Part shown: positions 41,935 through 52,469 of the stretch, in pieces
Layout of the letters: each line of letters begins with the position of its first letter
How positions within the stretch are numbered: the first letter of the stretch is position 1
From: Cololabis saira
Lineage: Eukaryota; Chordata; Actinopteri; Beloniformes; Belonidae
Direction of reading: 5' to 3'
Length of the DNA: 64,000 nt
Assembly (NCBI RefSeq): GCF_033807715.1
Contig: NC_084590.1
Location: 3,820,501-3,884,500 of the forward strand
Program-made: the position numbers and the translations under genes
The notes under the pieces: model-generated
What the model was told of the DNA's origin: nothing
The model's input: the letters and a program-made list of their open reading frames with translations, nothing else
Databases searched by the model: none

Positions 41935-42515
41935 TACTCAAATATTTTGCCTTTTGTAATGGCCTGCAGTAAAATAGGTTTTGTGAAATATAACATTGAT
42001 ATGATATGGTTTTCATATTGAATCGGTGGTTCTTTCTTGTAAACATTTAAAAAGAACGCTGCTGCAAGGCTTATAATTAAATCTTTCAAGTACTCACATG
42101 TCACCCCTTTACCAATCCAGCTGCACTGACTCGCCATTCACTACAACGTTAATTTTAGATTTCTGGTTTTAACATGTAGACCTCTAAACAATCAAGCACC
42201 AGTTTATATTTGAGACCTTCTGCAGCCTTACATCCCCAGCAGGTCCCTGATATTACATGATCAGCTTCTGCTTGCCGTGATGCAAACACTGATGAAAACT
42301 AAAGGTGACAGAGTCTTTGTAGCATTGGCTCCCTCCTCTGGAACTGATCTGTTGGCTCTGTGATATCTGATAAAAGCAGGTAAAAGGTCATCTTTTTAAA
42401 ACTTGCTTTTGCTTAGTTCTATTGGTTTTCATGCTTTATGTTTTTCTGTTTTACAGTAAGCACTTTGTGATTTTTATCTTGAAATGTACTATTGAAATGT
42501 ACTATATAAATTAAA
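41935..42515 (+). pseudogene. L2-clade LINE, C-terminal coding end and 3' UTR
   Basis: A broken plus-strand frame gives NAAARLIIKSFKYSHVTPL, a following PLNNQAPVYI and DLLQPYIPSRSLI, the usual C-terminal words of L2 ORF2. The 3' UTR ends 'gtaagcactttgtgattttt', 'actatataaattaaagc', the standard L2 terminus. It is a different subfamily from the L2/Maui copies. It runs directly into the dispersed repeat at 42516. Confidence 0.65.
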
Positions 42516-43360
42516 GCGAAATTACAGCGATGAACGGGCCCTTGCACTCATGGCAACCCCCACCCCCCCCCGGGTTCCCCCGACATTCCTAGGTCAATAA
42601 TACTATAAAAAGTACCTTTGCTGTTCACATAAAACTCAACTTATCATCATCAAGCATATCAGAAATGACACCACTCTCTACCACTCTCTCTCTCTATGCC
42701 AAACCATTCAAAGGTTATTGCAGAAAATAGGAACTATCACATATCGACCAATCAGAAGAAGGGGCGGGGCTAATTCATAACAATGAAGGTGAATTACTCA
42801 ATACCGAGTCTGATGACACCACCCACGAGTGTTTATGTGAAAACATTCAAAAGTTATGGTAGAAAGTAGGAACTATCAAATATGGACCAACCAGATGAAG
42901 GGGGGGCGTGCTTTTTGGGGTCTATCGTCACCACGGTAACGCTTTTGACTGAGAAAAGTAATGCCCATCGTCGCAGGATCTATACGCACATTTTGATATA
43001 TAACACACTTGGGTGCACGTTACGGTTCGGGCCAAAGAACGGCCGAAGAAATGGCATAAATTGTGCCAAAATTACACAATTAATTCAAAATGGCCGACTT
43101 CATGTTGGGTTTCGGCCATGGCGCCAAGAGACTTTTCTTTAAGTTGCGACATGATACAGGTGTGTACCGATTTTCGTGCATGTACGTCAAACCGTATTGT
43201 GGGGCTTGAGCCAAGTTTTCTAGGGGGCGCTGTTGAGCCATTAGGCCACGCCCATTAATGCAAACCAGTAAATATCAAATTTTTCGCCAGGCCTGGCTTG
43301 CGTACAAAATTTGGTGACTTTTGGGGCACGTTTAGGGGGGCAAAAAGGCCCTCATTTCCT
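42516..43360 (+). repeat. Unclassified dispersed repeat, copy A
   Basis: About 840 bp from 'attacagcgatgaacgggccc' to 'gcaaaaaggccctcatttcc'. Copy B, in opposite orientation, lies at 62116-62775 and shares both ends and the interior ('aaaatggccgact', 'cgtgcatgtacgtcaaac', 'gccaggcctggc'). Inside are two tandem units of the phrase 'acattcaaa(a/g)gttat.g.agaaa.taggaactatca' about 140 bp apart. No coding capacity or terminal inverted repeats are seen. Confidence 0.6.
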
Positions 43361-43632
43361 CGGAAAAATAAAAAAAAAAAAACGGAAAAAAAAAGGAATT
43401 AAAATGCACTTTACTTTACAGCTGTAGGGTTGTAATGTATTCTCTACTCTTTTTCAAGAAGGCAGCAAGATTCATTTCAGTTCAATTCACTCCATTTCAA
43501 ATCAATCATTTCAAGGCACTTTACAGAGAAGTGCTCAAACTTTAAAACATTTAAACAATTATCCAATTAAATCCAAAGGATATCCCAATTCAATTCAATT
43601 TAATGTATTGTAATTTATGTATAATTCAATTC
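43361..43632. repeat. A-rich tract and LINE-tail-like sequence
   Basis: A long A-run (about 43369-43382) is followed by 'aaggcactttacagagaagtgctcaaa' and CAATT units, which resemble the 3' UTR of an L2-type LINE on the minus strand. The compact LTR element is inserted in this sequence. Confidence 0.4.
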
Positions 43633-43637
43633 ATGTA

Positions 43638-43876
43638 TGTGGCCGGGTGGAGAGGTTGACGGGACACGCACCTGTGTCCCATCCACCTGAGTGGCTGCCA
43701 CGCCTCCACCCGGCCTGCCTTTAAGCAGAGCTGGACAGAAGCAAAGGGTTCTGAGAAGCTGTGGGTGATGCTTGTGCACATGTGGGTGTGAGTTTGCTTT
43801 ATTAAAGAAGGGTCTGAACGAAACTCTGTGTCTCTCCGTCCTTCGATCGGGCCCCCGTGGCACGCACCCTGCCACA
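43638..43876 (+). repeat. 5' LTR of compact LTR element
   Basis: Begins TG and ends CA. It carries a TATA-like CCTTTAAGCAG at about 43718-43728 and a polyadenylation-like ATTAAA at about 43800-43805, a plausible U3-R-U5 order. Differences from the 3' LTR are one in 'gttgac(g/a)gg', one in 'ggacag(a/c)agc' and one in 'cttcg(a/g)tcgg'. Confidence 0.9.
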
Positions 43877-43878
43877 TC

Positions 43879-43896
43879 TGGCGCCCAACGTGGGGC
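43879..43896 (+). promoter_or_regulatory. Primer-binding site, tRNA-Lys1,2 type
   Basis: TGGCGCCCAACGTGGGGC starts 2 nt after the 5' LTR. It is the known retroviral primer-binding sequence complementary to the 3' end of tRNA-Lys1,2, so reverse transcription would be primed from that tRNA. Confidence 0.85.
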
Positions 43897-43920
43897 TTCG
43901 AGGGATGGACGGAGAGAGGC

Positions 43921-44199
43921 ATGGAGCGGGCCCTGGACGCGCTCGCCCAGGCCATGGCAGGCATGATGGCCATGTTCCGCGACCAGGGCGAGCGGCAGCT
44001 GGCCGCAATGGAGGCGCTCGTGGCCGCGGGGAGACCCACCCCTGCGCCAGCAGCGCGGGAGGAGATGCCAGCTAAGCGGCTGGGAGGCAGGAGCTGCGGG
44101 CCGCCAGGCGACGGCTCCCGAGACGGCGGGACCGACGGAGCGACCCATCCCTGCACCCCGTCTGAGGTTCGCCGCGGCAGCGCTGGTGGCGCAGCTTAG
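43921..44199 (+). CDS. Gag-like small frame in compact LTR element
   Basis: A 92-residue frame starts at the first ATG after the primer-binding site that gives an extended frame. The first 40 residues (MERALDALAQAMAGMMAMFR, then DQGERQLAAMEALVAAG) form an amphipathic helical stretch like the extreme N-terminus of some LTR-element gag proteins. The rest is Gly/Pro/Arg-rich and comes from the GC-rich repeats. No capsid core or zinc knuckle is present. It may be a vestige of a parent gag or a non-functional frame. I cannot tell whether it is translated. Confidence 0.35.
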   Translation: MERALDALAQAMAGMMAMFRDQGERQLAAMEALVAAGRPTPAPAAREEMPAKRLGGRSCGPPGDGSRDGGTDGATHPCTPSEVRRGSAGGAA

Positions 44200-44831
44200 G
44201 GGCCGCGAGGCAGAAGCTGCGGGCCGCCAGACGACGGCTCCTGGGATGGAGTCAGCGGCGGAGACAGAGGGGGAGGCGGAGTTGGCTGGGGAGGCGGCTG
44301 CGGAGGCGCAGCCGCCAGCGACGGCGGGTCCCGCGGAGACGGGGCGGACCAGCAGCCCGCGCTGGTCGGACGCGGAGGCGGAGTTTGGCGGGGGAGGCGG
44401 CTGTGGAGGCGCAGCCGCCCGCGGCGGCGGGTCCCGCGGAGACGGGGCCGGACCTGCGGCCAGAGCAGAGTGTGGGGGAAGAGGCGGTCCTGGAGGCGGA
44501 CCAGCAGCCGGCGCAGGGCTGCGTCACAGAGGAGGGCGTGGTCCGGGACGCACCAGCTCCAGAACGGGGCTGCGCCGTGAGGGACGCGGTCGTGGACGCA
44601 CCGTGTGGCCCGAGGCCACCATGGGCCCGGCCCCGAGAGCGTCTTCCACGGCGGGCGGGCCGACGCCGGGGGCAACCCCCCCGACCGTTGCGCTGGTCAG
44701 GCCGACGCCGGGGACGACCCCCCGACCAGGAAGGCCCGGAGGGTTCCGGGCTTCCTCTCCCGCTCCGAGGGGGCGGGGGGGGAGTAGGCTCGTTCCGGAC
44801 AGACCCCGGCTCGAGATTGGCGTTGGGGGTG

Positions 44832-45070
44832 TGTGGCCGGGTGGAGAGGTTGACAGGACACGCACCTGTGTCCCATCCACCTGAGTGGCTGCCACGCCTC
44901 CACCCGGCCTGCCTTTAAGCAGAGCTGGACAGCAGCAAAGGGTTCTGAGAAGCTGTGGGTGATGCTTGTGCACATGTGGGTGTGAGTTTGCTTTATTAAA
45001 GAAGGGTCTGAACGAAACTCTGTGTCTCTCCGTCCTTCGGTCGGGCCCCCGTGGCACGCACCCTGCCACA
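44832..45070 (+). repeat. 3' LTR of compact LTR element
   Basis: Same 239-bp length as the 5' LTR. The sequence immediately before it (TTGGGGGTG) is only a weak polypurine tract. A stronger purine run (GAGGGGGCGGGGGGGGAG) lies about 50 bp further upstream. Confidence 0.9.
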
Positions 45071-45320
45071 ATGTAAATTCAGGATCTATTTCATAAAGTA
45101 AAAATCCTGGTTAACAGCAGTGCCAACTCTGAGAGCTCAACAGGATGGAAGCAGACACAAGTGAGGTTCAGAAGCTCCCCCAAAACCACTTCACTTGACG
45201 ACACCCCAGAAGCAGGAGTCAGAAGGGTGCCAAAAATTTTCTCTCTTACGGAAAAAAGACTAATTTGTGAAAAAGCTAATCAAATCACAACCACTGAGTT
45301 AACGGAATACATTTCACTGA

Positions 45321-45700
45321 CTAATTATCTTTTTTCTCCAGAGGGGTAGCACTGCCAAGTATTGGACGTATTGAGGCCATGCTCTCAACAAGACAATCAA
45401 CCTGTGCAAAGGTAAAGTCAAGGAAGGTTCCATTCATTTTATTACCACACAACAAGCAATAAATAAAAAAATTGAAGTTTTCCTTAAATTTTGATCGATT
45501 GCCCTCTGATAAAAAGCTACTGTAGTGAAGTTCTCTCTCAAATGCTGTGTGGTCAATTAACGTAAGATCAAAGGTTATTAAACAATGCCTGGATAAGACT
45601 GGGTTGTGAAGGAATATGGTCCCTTGTTCCATTTCTATGGCATATGTCAAAATGAGATCAAGGGTATGAAGAAAACAATGAGTGGGTCCATGCAAATTTT
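45321..45700 (-). pseudogene. L2-clade LINE endonuclease C-terminal fragment
   Basis: The 124-codon minus-strand frame starts GPTHCFLHTLDLILTYAIE and has RHCLITFDLTLID further on. This is the last third of an L2-type APE endonuclease, where an S/D-H-x-L-I-T-F motif holds the final catalytic histidine. The aspartate usually before the His is arginine here. A polar connector without RT follows. The piece has lost both ends. Confidence 0.6.
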
Positions 45701-45875
45701 ATGAAAAGCCATTGGAGTCTAATAGTATCAAATGTAACATTCAGAAAATAATCGTCAACGTCTATGAATGTCACCGTCTCCCAATACTATAACACTACAC
45801 ACCACTATATCTAAGTCTGAGAAACTGAGTAAAGACCAGGACAAACCAGGTCAACAAAAATAACTGGTCCCTGTC
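45701..45875. other. Likely continuation of the L2 fragment, decayed
   Basis: The upstream endonuclease sequence on the minus strand continues weakly here ('cattggagtctaatag', 'aacgtctatgaatgtca' recall the near-complete copy), without an open frame. Confidence 0.35.
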
Positions 45876-46335
45876 ACATTCTCATTAAGAAAGACCGGGA
45901 TAGAAGGTCCTGGGTTCAATTCTCGCTGAGGACGCTTTGGGTGCTGAGTACGTGTTAAGTTCATCACTTCAGCACCCACACCCTCAGTGGGGTTGGCGAA
46001 AGGGCCTTTCTGTGTGGAAAGGGCCTTTCTATGTGGAGTTTGCATGTTCTCCCTGTGTTCCCTTGGGTAGCTAATGTTAGCTACCCTCACAAAAACATGA
46101 AGCATTCTTGGGCTCTACTGCCCCCTCTGGCCAGCCGGGGCCCCAGATGAGGTGGGGAGGATGTGGCCGGAATAACGTGATCCTTCCACACACTTTGTCC
46201 GGCCAGAGAAGCCCCACCCTGTCTGGTGAAAAGAAGCGGCCTGCTCACTCCTCAAGTAAAGGAGAAGACTTGAGCTCAGTCTAGGGCCCTGGGACTGCAA
46301 TGCCCGGAACTGACTTGTCTGTGTGATAAAAAAAT
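45876..46335 (+). mobile_element. tRNA-derived SINE-like element
   Basis: A B-box-like GGGTTCAATTCTC is followed by 'gtggagtttgcatgttctccc', a hallmark of a widespread fish SINE, then 'ctctactgccccctctggcc' and 'gaaaagaagcggcctgctc', which I recall from its 3' part. The tail is A-rich. The phrase GGGCCTTTCTGTGTGGA is duplicated in tandem at about 45997-46035. Confidence 0.5.
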
Positions 46336-46339
46336 GATA

Positions 46340-49300
46340 AAAAAAAAATTTAACAAAAAATATATCCATTTTAATAAAAGAAAGTCATTATATACCATAC
46401 CATACCTCCTTTTCTGGTTTTTCTGGATTAGTTTTGCTATTGTTTGTTGGTATGTAGGACAGGCATTAATATAAGCACTATGCTTCTGCCTGTGCCTTTT
46501 CAGTCACTATTTTATTTTAATAATGTTTGTGTTCAATGTTTGTTTGGTGAAGTGACTGAATAAAGAATTTCAATCAAATACCAAGATTTTACCATCATCT
46601 TATATAAGCTAAGATATTTAATGTCCGTAGTTTTGCCTAAATATTGAAAGGTGTGATGTTGCTAATGTGATATGATAAACACATGGTTTGGTTATGTTTG
46701 TTTCTTTTGTTGCTCAGAACTGCTTCCCCTATAATTGTCTTGTGCCTGAAAAGGTAATGATGGGTGGCGGGTTCCTGGCCCACATGCAGAATCACACAGA
46801 GACAAAGTAATGCTTTTTTACTGTTGGTGTAAACCAAAATAAGTCACCGGGGAAGCGATGTTGGGCCACAGCCCTGTGTTGAACATGGTAAGACTTAATT
46901 TCAATTCTGAGGCCCAGCTCTGAGGCCCAACTCTGAGCCCAGCCTCAATTTCTTACAACTGACCGCATGGTTTGAAACAAAGGAACTTACATGTAGGAGC
47001 CATGTTTATGTTTATGCACTTCCTAGCCACAAGGCGGAAGTATTTCCTTTTTGTTTCCTAGTTTAGCTGACCTGACCCGGAAGTGGCGTTGTCATGCAAG
47101 TAATATGAGTTGTTGTAATCAGTGTGACCAGGTGTTTCTGATGAGCCGGAGGAGCAACAGTTTTCAACTGTGCGGAGCGTCCTTCGTTCGTTTGTTTTAT
47201 TATATGAACAGTGTTATGTGGCTTTATTAAAATCATTATTATTGTTTAAACCGCAACCAGAAGTTTCCCGTGGTTCATTGCTCTCCGTGCAAGTTAAAAC
47301 AAGTCCATCAATAACCATTGGTGACTAATAGGGACTGTCACTATATTACATAATGACTCAAAGCCCCAGCAGGCTTTGCATTTACGGCCCTTTGGTGATA
47401 AGGAATAGCACCCTCATTGGGCATGGACCCCAAATTGCAGGAGGGGCTGCAGTGGATTTATTGCAGTTCGGGCCGGGCTATAAAGAGAAGCTCCCCCCTG
47501 TCTTCATTCTCTTTCTCCCAAGATGTCTTCTCCCTCAGCTGTGTCCACTGTTCCATGGAGTTCTTTGTGAGCTATGAAGAAGGCCACAGCTCCTATTTTA
47601 GCATGAAGAGCTACTTGCTATGGGCCAGTCTTCTCCATTATCGTGCCTGAAGAAGCATCTGGTTGCCTTGAAAAGGCAACCACAGTCTGCAGCCCTGCAA
47701 CAAGTGACCGGCAAACGTTCCAAGCCCCAGATGAGCTGAACGAGGGACCCTTGCACGCCCCAACGTGAACACCTTCGGACTGACCTGGAGCTGAAGGAGG
47801 CCCAGCTGTGCCCATGCTGCATCCCCTCATCCACACGGAGATGAGGAGAGCAGGAGAGAGAGATACGCTCTTCACCAGAGTCACCTGCGGATCGTAACCA
47901 TCCAGCTGCACCTTTTTCTTCAATTACAAAGATCCACGTAAGAGGCTGTTTTGTGACTGGGCAATGAAGCATAGTTAACACATGTAACTAGTTTAGTTTT
48001 ACGTTGTGAGCCGGACCGCTGATCCTGTCACAACTGTGTTTATTTTTTTAAGTGTGTTTGTTTATTTTATCATTTGTCTACTGCTGCATCCACAAGCTTG
48101 ATACTGGAGGGTGGGGCAGGCTGGCGAAGCCGAGGACATCAGGCTGTGCTTGGCAGCTCACAGAATGAGTTTCCCAGAGAAACCAAAAGGAGTAGACATT
48201 CTATGGCTCCTTATAAAACCAGCCTCCCTGCTGATATGATAAGCTCCAGATGTGCAGCAGCTTGAGCCATTGGCGCTCTCCAGCAAAGATCCTCTCTGGA
48301 AACAGGAACTCACACACCAGAATCCTAACAGAAAAACAGGTACAGGTGCACCGCAACTGTAGATGGTACATGGTTGTTGGCTAGCTCAAGGTATGACTCT
48401 GACAAAAATCAAGTGTGAAAATTTAGTCCTGCACTTGTAAAACAAGTGGTGTGCTGTCTTTTAACAGTACTCCACATAATATGTAGTTTGTCTCTGGAAC
48501 GTAAACTATATTGAGAGTCCATATTTATGTGTCTTTATGCAGCTACACTCACATTGACCATAGCATGCCCATTTCAGAGAAGGCAAAACTGGCTTTCCTA
48601 AGATATTTATCAAAAAAATAACATTAAATATAAAAATCATTGAAGTTACACACATTGATAATTTACACAACGCACATACACAAAAACGCACACAGACTTG
48701 CAGGGACAGGTCTTACAGGTTTGGAAAACCAATAAAATTGCAAATTTCCCTTCATATTTTCACATGTCCTATACAAACAGCAGGCTGCCTGTTTCTCCCT
48801 ATCTTTCCATCTCTCTCTCTTCTGGCTCCTTGTTTTTCTCTTCCTGTTTCTACAACATTAAATATTAATCTGTATGTGGTTGGGATGACTTCAATCAGAA
48901 GAGAACCTACACACAAGGGAATGGTCGCTGGCCCTCTGAAGGTAAACAAGAAGGTGATCATTACATCCTCAGCCAGTTTTCACCTCCAGCACCATCTTTA
49001 TGAATTCATGGAGAAAACATTGGGTTTTGAATTAAGTGTACAATTATTGATGAAAGAAAAAGTTGCATCAATAGCTTCCCACAAGCACAATTATCAGCAC
49101 AAAGACGTGAAACTTATAGAGCTACTTTTCTGTGTCAAGGGGGAAAAAAGGACTGGAAAAGATGTAACATGTATCATTTTTAAAAGTAAAATTGTTTTTA
49201 GCTGTTATGTAATGTGAATTTAATGTTACATGTTGTGGTCCTTTTTTTCTTTTCTTTTTATGTGTGATTGCACTTTATGGATATAACAAATTTGCTCCAT

Positions 49301-49625
49301 ACCTGCAATCGATCTCCTCATAAAGTCACTCATATCCAGATTATTTTTCACTTGTTGGGAAACCCAGACATTTGACCGCTTGGATTTAGTTTAATATTGT
49401 TCCCCTGCTCAGTTCTAACATCGGTTCTTTTTCGTTGCCCTGCAAAGATATACTCATTTACTTGTCACCCAATATGAGGAAACGTGACATCAACAATAAG
49501 TTCACGACCACACGTGAAGGACACGACAGTCCCCACATCACCAAATAAGTTACACATGACTGGAACTGCAACAATTTCACAATCAACCACATGAACATAT
49601 AAAAGTAGGAGCACAACAATGGAAC
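46340..49625. other. No gene recognised; candidate LTR-like pieces
   Basis: About 46950-47315 has LTR-like features: ATTAAA-type signals and a right end 'ataaccattggtgactaata' that resembles an LTR end plus primer-binding site, unproven. Near 47480 'gggctataaagagaagctcc' is TATA-box-like. A perfect 10-bp hairpin, TGGTTGCCTT / AAGGCAACCA with a GAA loop, lies at about 47661-47683. A 159-codon plus-strand frame from 48738 shows no known motif and low coding character. Nothing firmer can be supported. Confidence 0.35.
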
Positions 49626-49639
49626 TCGCAAGTCACAAT

Positions 49640-49780
49640 GTCAGCCTCGGCTCTGTTAGAGCAGGGATCCTTAATTCTGGTCCTCGTGTGCTGGTGTCCT
49701 GCACGTTTTAGATGTTTCTCTGCTTTAACACACCTGATTCTAATTTATGATATGCACAAATCTGATAATGACACAATCAT
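49640..49780 (+). repeat. Fragment of a common fish MITE-like repeat
   Basis: 'gagcagggatccttaattctgg', 'ctggtgtcctgcacgtttta' and 'tttaacacacctgattctaa' match, from memory, a widespread fish repeat that normally opens with a CAGGGGTG-like terminus. It abuts the truncated Rex1-like fragment. Confidence 0.45.
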
Positions 49781-50900
49781 TTATATCACTGGTGATCCAC
49801 TGACAGGTGGAGGAAGGCACTCTGAGCTGGGTGAGCTTCTGGTGGAGGATTTAGGAGCGATGGTGTTGAACGCTGAGCTGAAGTCTACGAACAGGATCCT
49901 TGCATAAGTCCCTGGGGTGTTGAGGTGACGCAGGATGTAGTGCAGTCCGATGTTGACTGCGTCATCCACCAACCTGTTTGCCCGGTAGGCAAACTGCAGG
50001 AGGTCGTGCAGGGAGCCTGTGATGTCCTTCAGGTGGCTCAACACCAGCCGTTCAAAGGATTCCATGACCACAGATGTCAGGTCGACAGGCCTGTAGTCAT
50101 TTAGTCCTGTGATGGTGGGTTTCTTGGGGACTGGGATGATGGTGGAGCTTTTGAAGCATGAGGGCACTTCACACAGCTCCAGGGATCGGTTGAAGATTGG
50201 TGTGAAGGTGGGAGACAGCTGCTCAGCGCAGACTCTCAGGCAGGAGGGGGACACGCCGTCTGGGCCTGGAGCCTTCCTGACCTGCCTCTGTTACAGCTGA
50301 CACACCTCCTCCTCACAGATCTGAAGTGCAGACAGGGTGTCAGGTGGGGAAGGACAGTGGGGGTAGACAGAGGTAGGGGGGGTTGGCTTTGGTGATGTGC
50401 GGGCAGCTGGGTGGGGCGGTGTGGGGGGTGATGGTGATGGTGGTGTAGAGAGTCCTGCTGTGCTGCTGGCCTGTTAATCGAAGTAGAAACTGTTCAGCTG
50501 GTTTGCAAGGCTGAGGCTGCCGGCGGGGCGTGGAGATGTTCTTTTGAACCCAGTGATGTTCTGCAGACCTCTCCACACCGAAGAGGGATCAGGGTTGGCA
50601 GGTCCAGTCTTTCTCCATAGCTCCTCTTTTCTTTCCTGATCTCCCTCATCAAAGTGTTTCTAGCCTGTTCGAACAGGGTTCGGTCACCGCTTTTGTAGGC
50701 CTCCTCCTTGGCTCGGCGCAGCTTCCTGAGGTTCAATGTAAACCAGGGCTTGTTGTTGTTGTACGTGCAGAAGGTCTTAGTCTGCACACACATGTCCTCC
50801 TTCTTCGTCTGCGGTCCGAAATCCTGGCAGCCATACAGTGCTGTCCAGGATAAGATCACTGAGCTAGGTTTCATTGAAACCAACAGCTGCAGATCTGCTA
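49781..50900 (-). pseudogene. Rex1/Babar-like LINE pol remnant
   Basis: Minus-strand frames give, in order, FCTYNNNKPWFTLNLRKLRR and a basic helix (connector); [76 protein letters not shown]; and [18 protein letters not shown], the first catalytic aspartate block of RT. A frameshift then gives a KLTQL-like stretch, and the copy stops at 49781, before the second catalytic box. Between 50254 and 50494 the linker frame is broken. It is a different Rex1-like lineage from the copy at 21912. Confidence 0.65.
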
Positions 50901-51157
50901 AAGTCCGGTTTTACTGTGATGAGTAGCAGCAGCTCATCCATCTTGTTTGCTGGGTAGCAGATATTCCCCAGGTGTATTGAGGGTAGCAGAGTACGGAAGC
51001 CTCTCTCCCTCAGCTTCACGAGAGCTCCCGCACGCTTAACCTGTCTGCGTCTCCTGCGAAACCGGTAGAGAGCTGCTGCTGCTCTGACCAAAATCTCCTT
51101 AAAACTGTCCGGTTCCATGAAAACCGGGTAAAATTCCGGGAGAAGATTTTTATATAT

Positions 51158-51289
<132 letters not shown>

Positions 51290-51429
51290 ACTTCAAGAAG
51301 CTTTGCGGTGCAGTGAACCAATTGGATGGGCTTCATGAAGCTTCATCTGGCCATTACTAGTGGCAAGAATTACAAAATAAGTGGGTTATTTAGTTAAACA
51401 AAAGCACTGCTAAACAGGAATTTTATAAA

Positions 51430-51684
51430 AAAGAGCCTACATTTGAGAATAATCCAAAGAACATGACATTAGACATGGAGGGTGGAAATAGTACGGACCG
51501 ACAGGGAGCAAAGGAAAGACAAGACAAGATATACACAGAAGGCTTGACGAGACACAGGGGCAGATGACCAGGGCATATGGGAACAAGGGAAGTCAAGTAG
51601 TAAGTTAAACACAAGGAAATGGGATTTTAAAATAAAACAGGACGTAAAACCAAAAACCGTGACAAAAACCCAAAACCTTGACAA
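51430..51684 (-). mobile_element. Gypsy-type LTR fragment (family of 54566 and 58501)
   Basis: On the minus strand it starts TGTCAAGGTTTTGGG and shares 'cctgtgtctcgt', 'tgtgtatatcttgtcttgtc', 'gctccctg.cggtccgtact' and 'cctccatgt' in order with the LTRs at 54566-54919 and 58501-58816. It is truncated before the polyadenylation-like AATAAATC region. Confidence 0.7.
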
Positions 51685-51744
51685 CACAGTTATAGATTAT
51701 AGATGGATGATATTAAGGCAGTAGACACTACTCCTACTGTCATT

Positions 51745-52015
51745 TAATTCAATTCAATTCAATACAATACAAATTTATTAATATAGCATCTATTACAAAA
51801 GAAGTTGTCTCTAGGCCCCTTCCAGAGACCCAGTACATGACCCCCGAACAATTATTACATAAACATAACGTAGACATTGGCAGGGAAAAATTCTGCGAGT
51901 GGGAGAAAAACCTTAAGCCAAACAGTGGCAAGGAAAAACTGCCATATAGGAGGGAAGAAACCTTGAGCAGGACCTGACTCATAAGGGGGGACCCTCCTGC
52001 CGGAGGCCAGCTAGG
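51745..52015 (-). mobile_element. L2/Maui LINE, 3' end fragment
   Basis: Minus-strand terminal UTR with tail units CAATT/AATAC at 51749-51770, then all terminal boxes up to 'ctggcctccggcagga'. It faces away from the next copy at 52143. Confidence 0.8.
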
Positions 52016-52142
52016 CAAAGTGCAAAGTTGAGATGCACAACTATTGCGGAAAAAAGTATCTAATAAACACATTTTACCTACTAGGTGACTGCCATACCAT
52101 AATAAGACTGAATATACTTGCCAATATGGCTGGACATTGTGA

Positions 52143-52412
52143 ATTATGTCCTGCCCCTTTTCAACCTTTCCCCGACCCTGCACCCCAACCTGGGACTTGA
52201 TGATTGGGCCGGAGCTTCGGGAGCTGCATGCTGGCCTTCGTTCCCCACCCCTGGTCATCCCCTTGCTGCTTCCACCTGCCTGCTGTGCTGTTGCCTTCCC
52301 TGACCCCCAGTCTGGCCCTCGGCAGGAGGATCCCCCCTTATGAGCCTGGTCCTGCTCAAGGTTTCTTCCCATTAGACGCTATATAAATAAAATTGAATTG
52401 AATTGAATTATT
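52143..52412 (+). mobile_element. L2/Maui LINE, 3' end fragment with deletion
   Basis: Starts 'cctgccccttttcaacc', a UTR variant shared with 38625-38640. It runs to 'ctcaaggtttcttccc' and then jumps to 'attagacgctatataaat' and an AATTG tail, so about 130 bp holding the two 'gggagttttt' boxes is deleted. Confidence 0.8.
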
Positions 52413-52469
52413 TAATTGTCATAAGCCAAGCCAAGCTTATCATGGCGAATAAAGAATCAAGTTACGTAA

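Larger units (their letters stand above)
43638..45070 (+). mobile_element. Compact non-autonomous LTR retrotransposon (TRIM/LARD-like), 1,433 bp
   Basis: Two LTRs of identical length (239 bp; 43638-43876 and 44832-45070) begin TGTGGCCGGGTGG and end CCCTGCCACA. They differ at three positions by my reading. Five-bp target duplications ATGTA flank the element (43633-43637, 45071-45075). Two bases after the 5' LTR is TGGCGCCCAACGTGGGGC (43879-43896), which matches the primer-binding site complementary to tRNA-Lys1,2 used by several retroviruses. The 955-bp interior is very GC-rich with two tandemly duplicated blocks and a gag-like small frame, and contains no protease, RT or integrase. It must rely on enzymes from elsewhere. 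The close LTR match implies a recent insertion. Confidence 0.9.

Noticed and set aside
43615..44156. Two long minus-strand frames, and similar ones at 44524-45071
   Set aside because: They run antisense through the LTRs and GC-rich interior of the compact LTR element, and the near-identity of the two sets simply reflects the duplicated LTR.
48738..49217. 159-codon plus-strand frame
   Set aside because: No recognisable domain, AT-rich codon use, no splice or promoter context. Probably chance, although it is the longest unexplained frame in that region.
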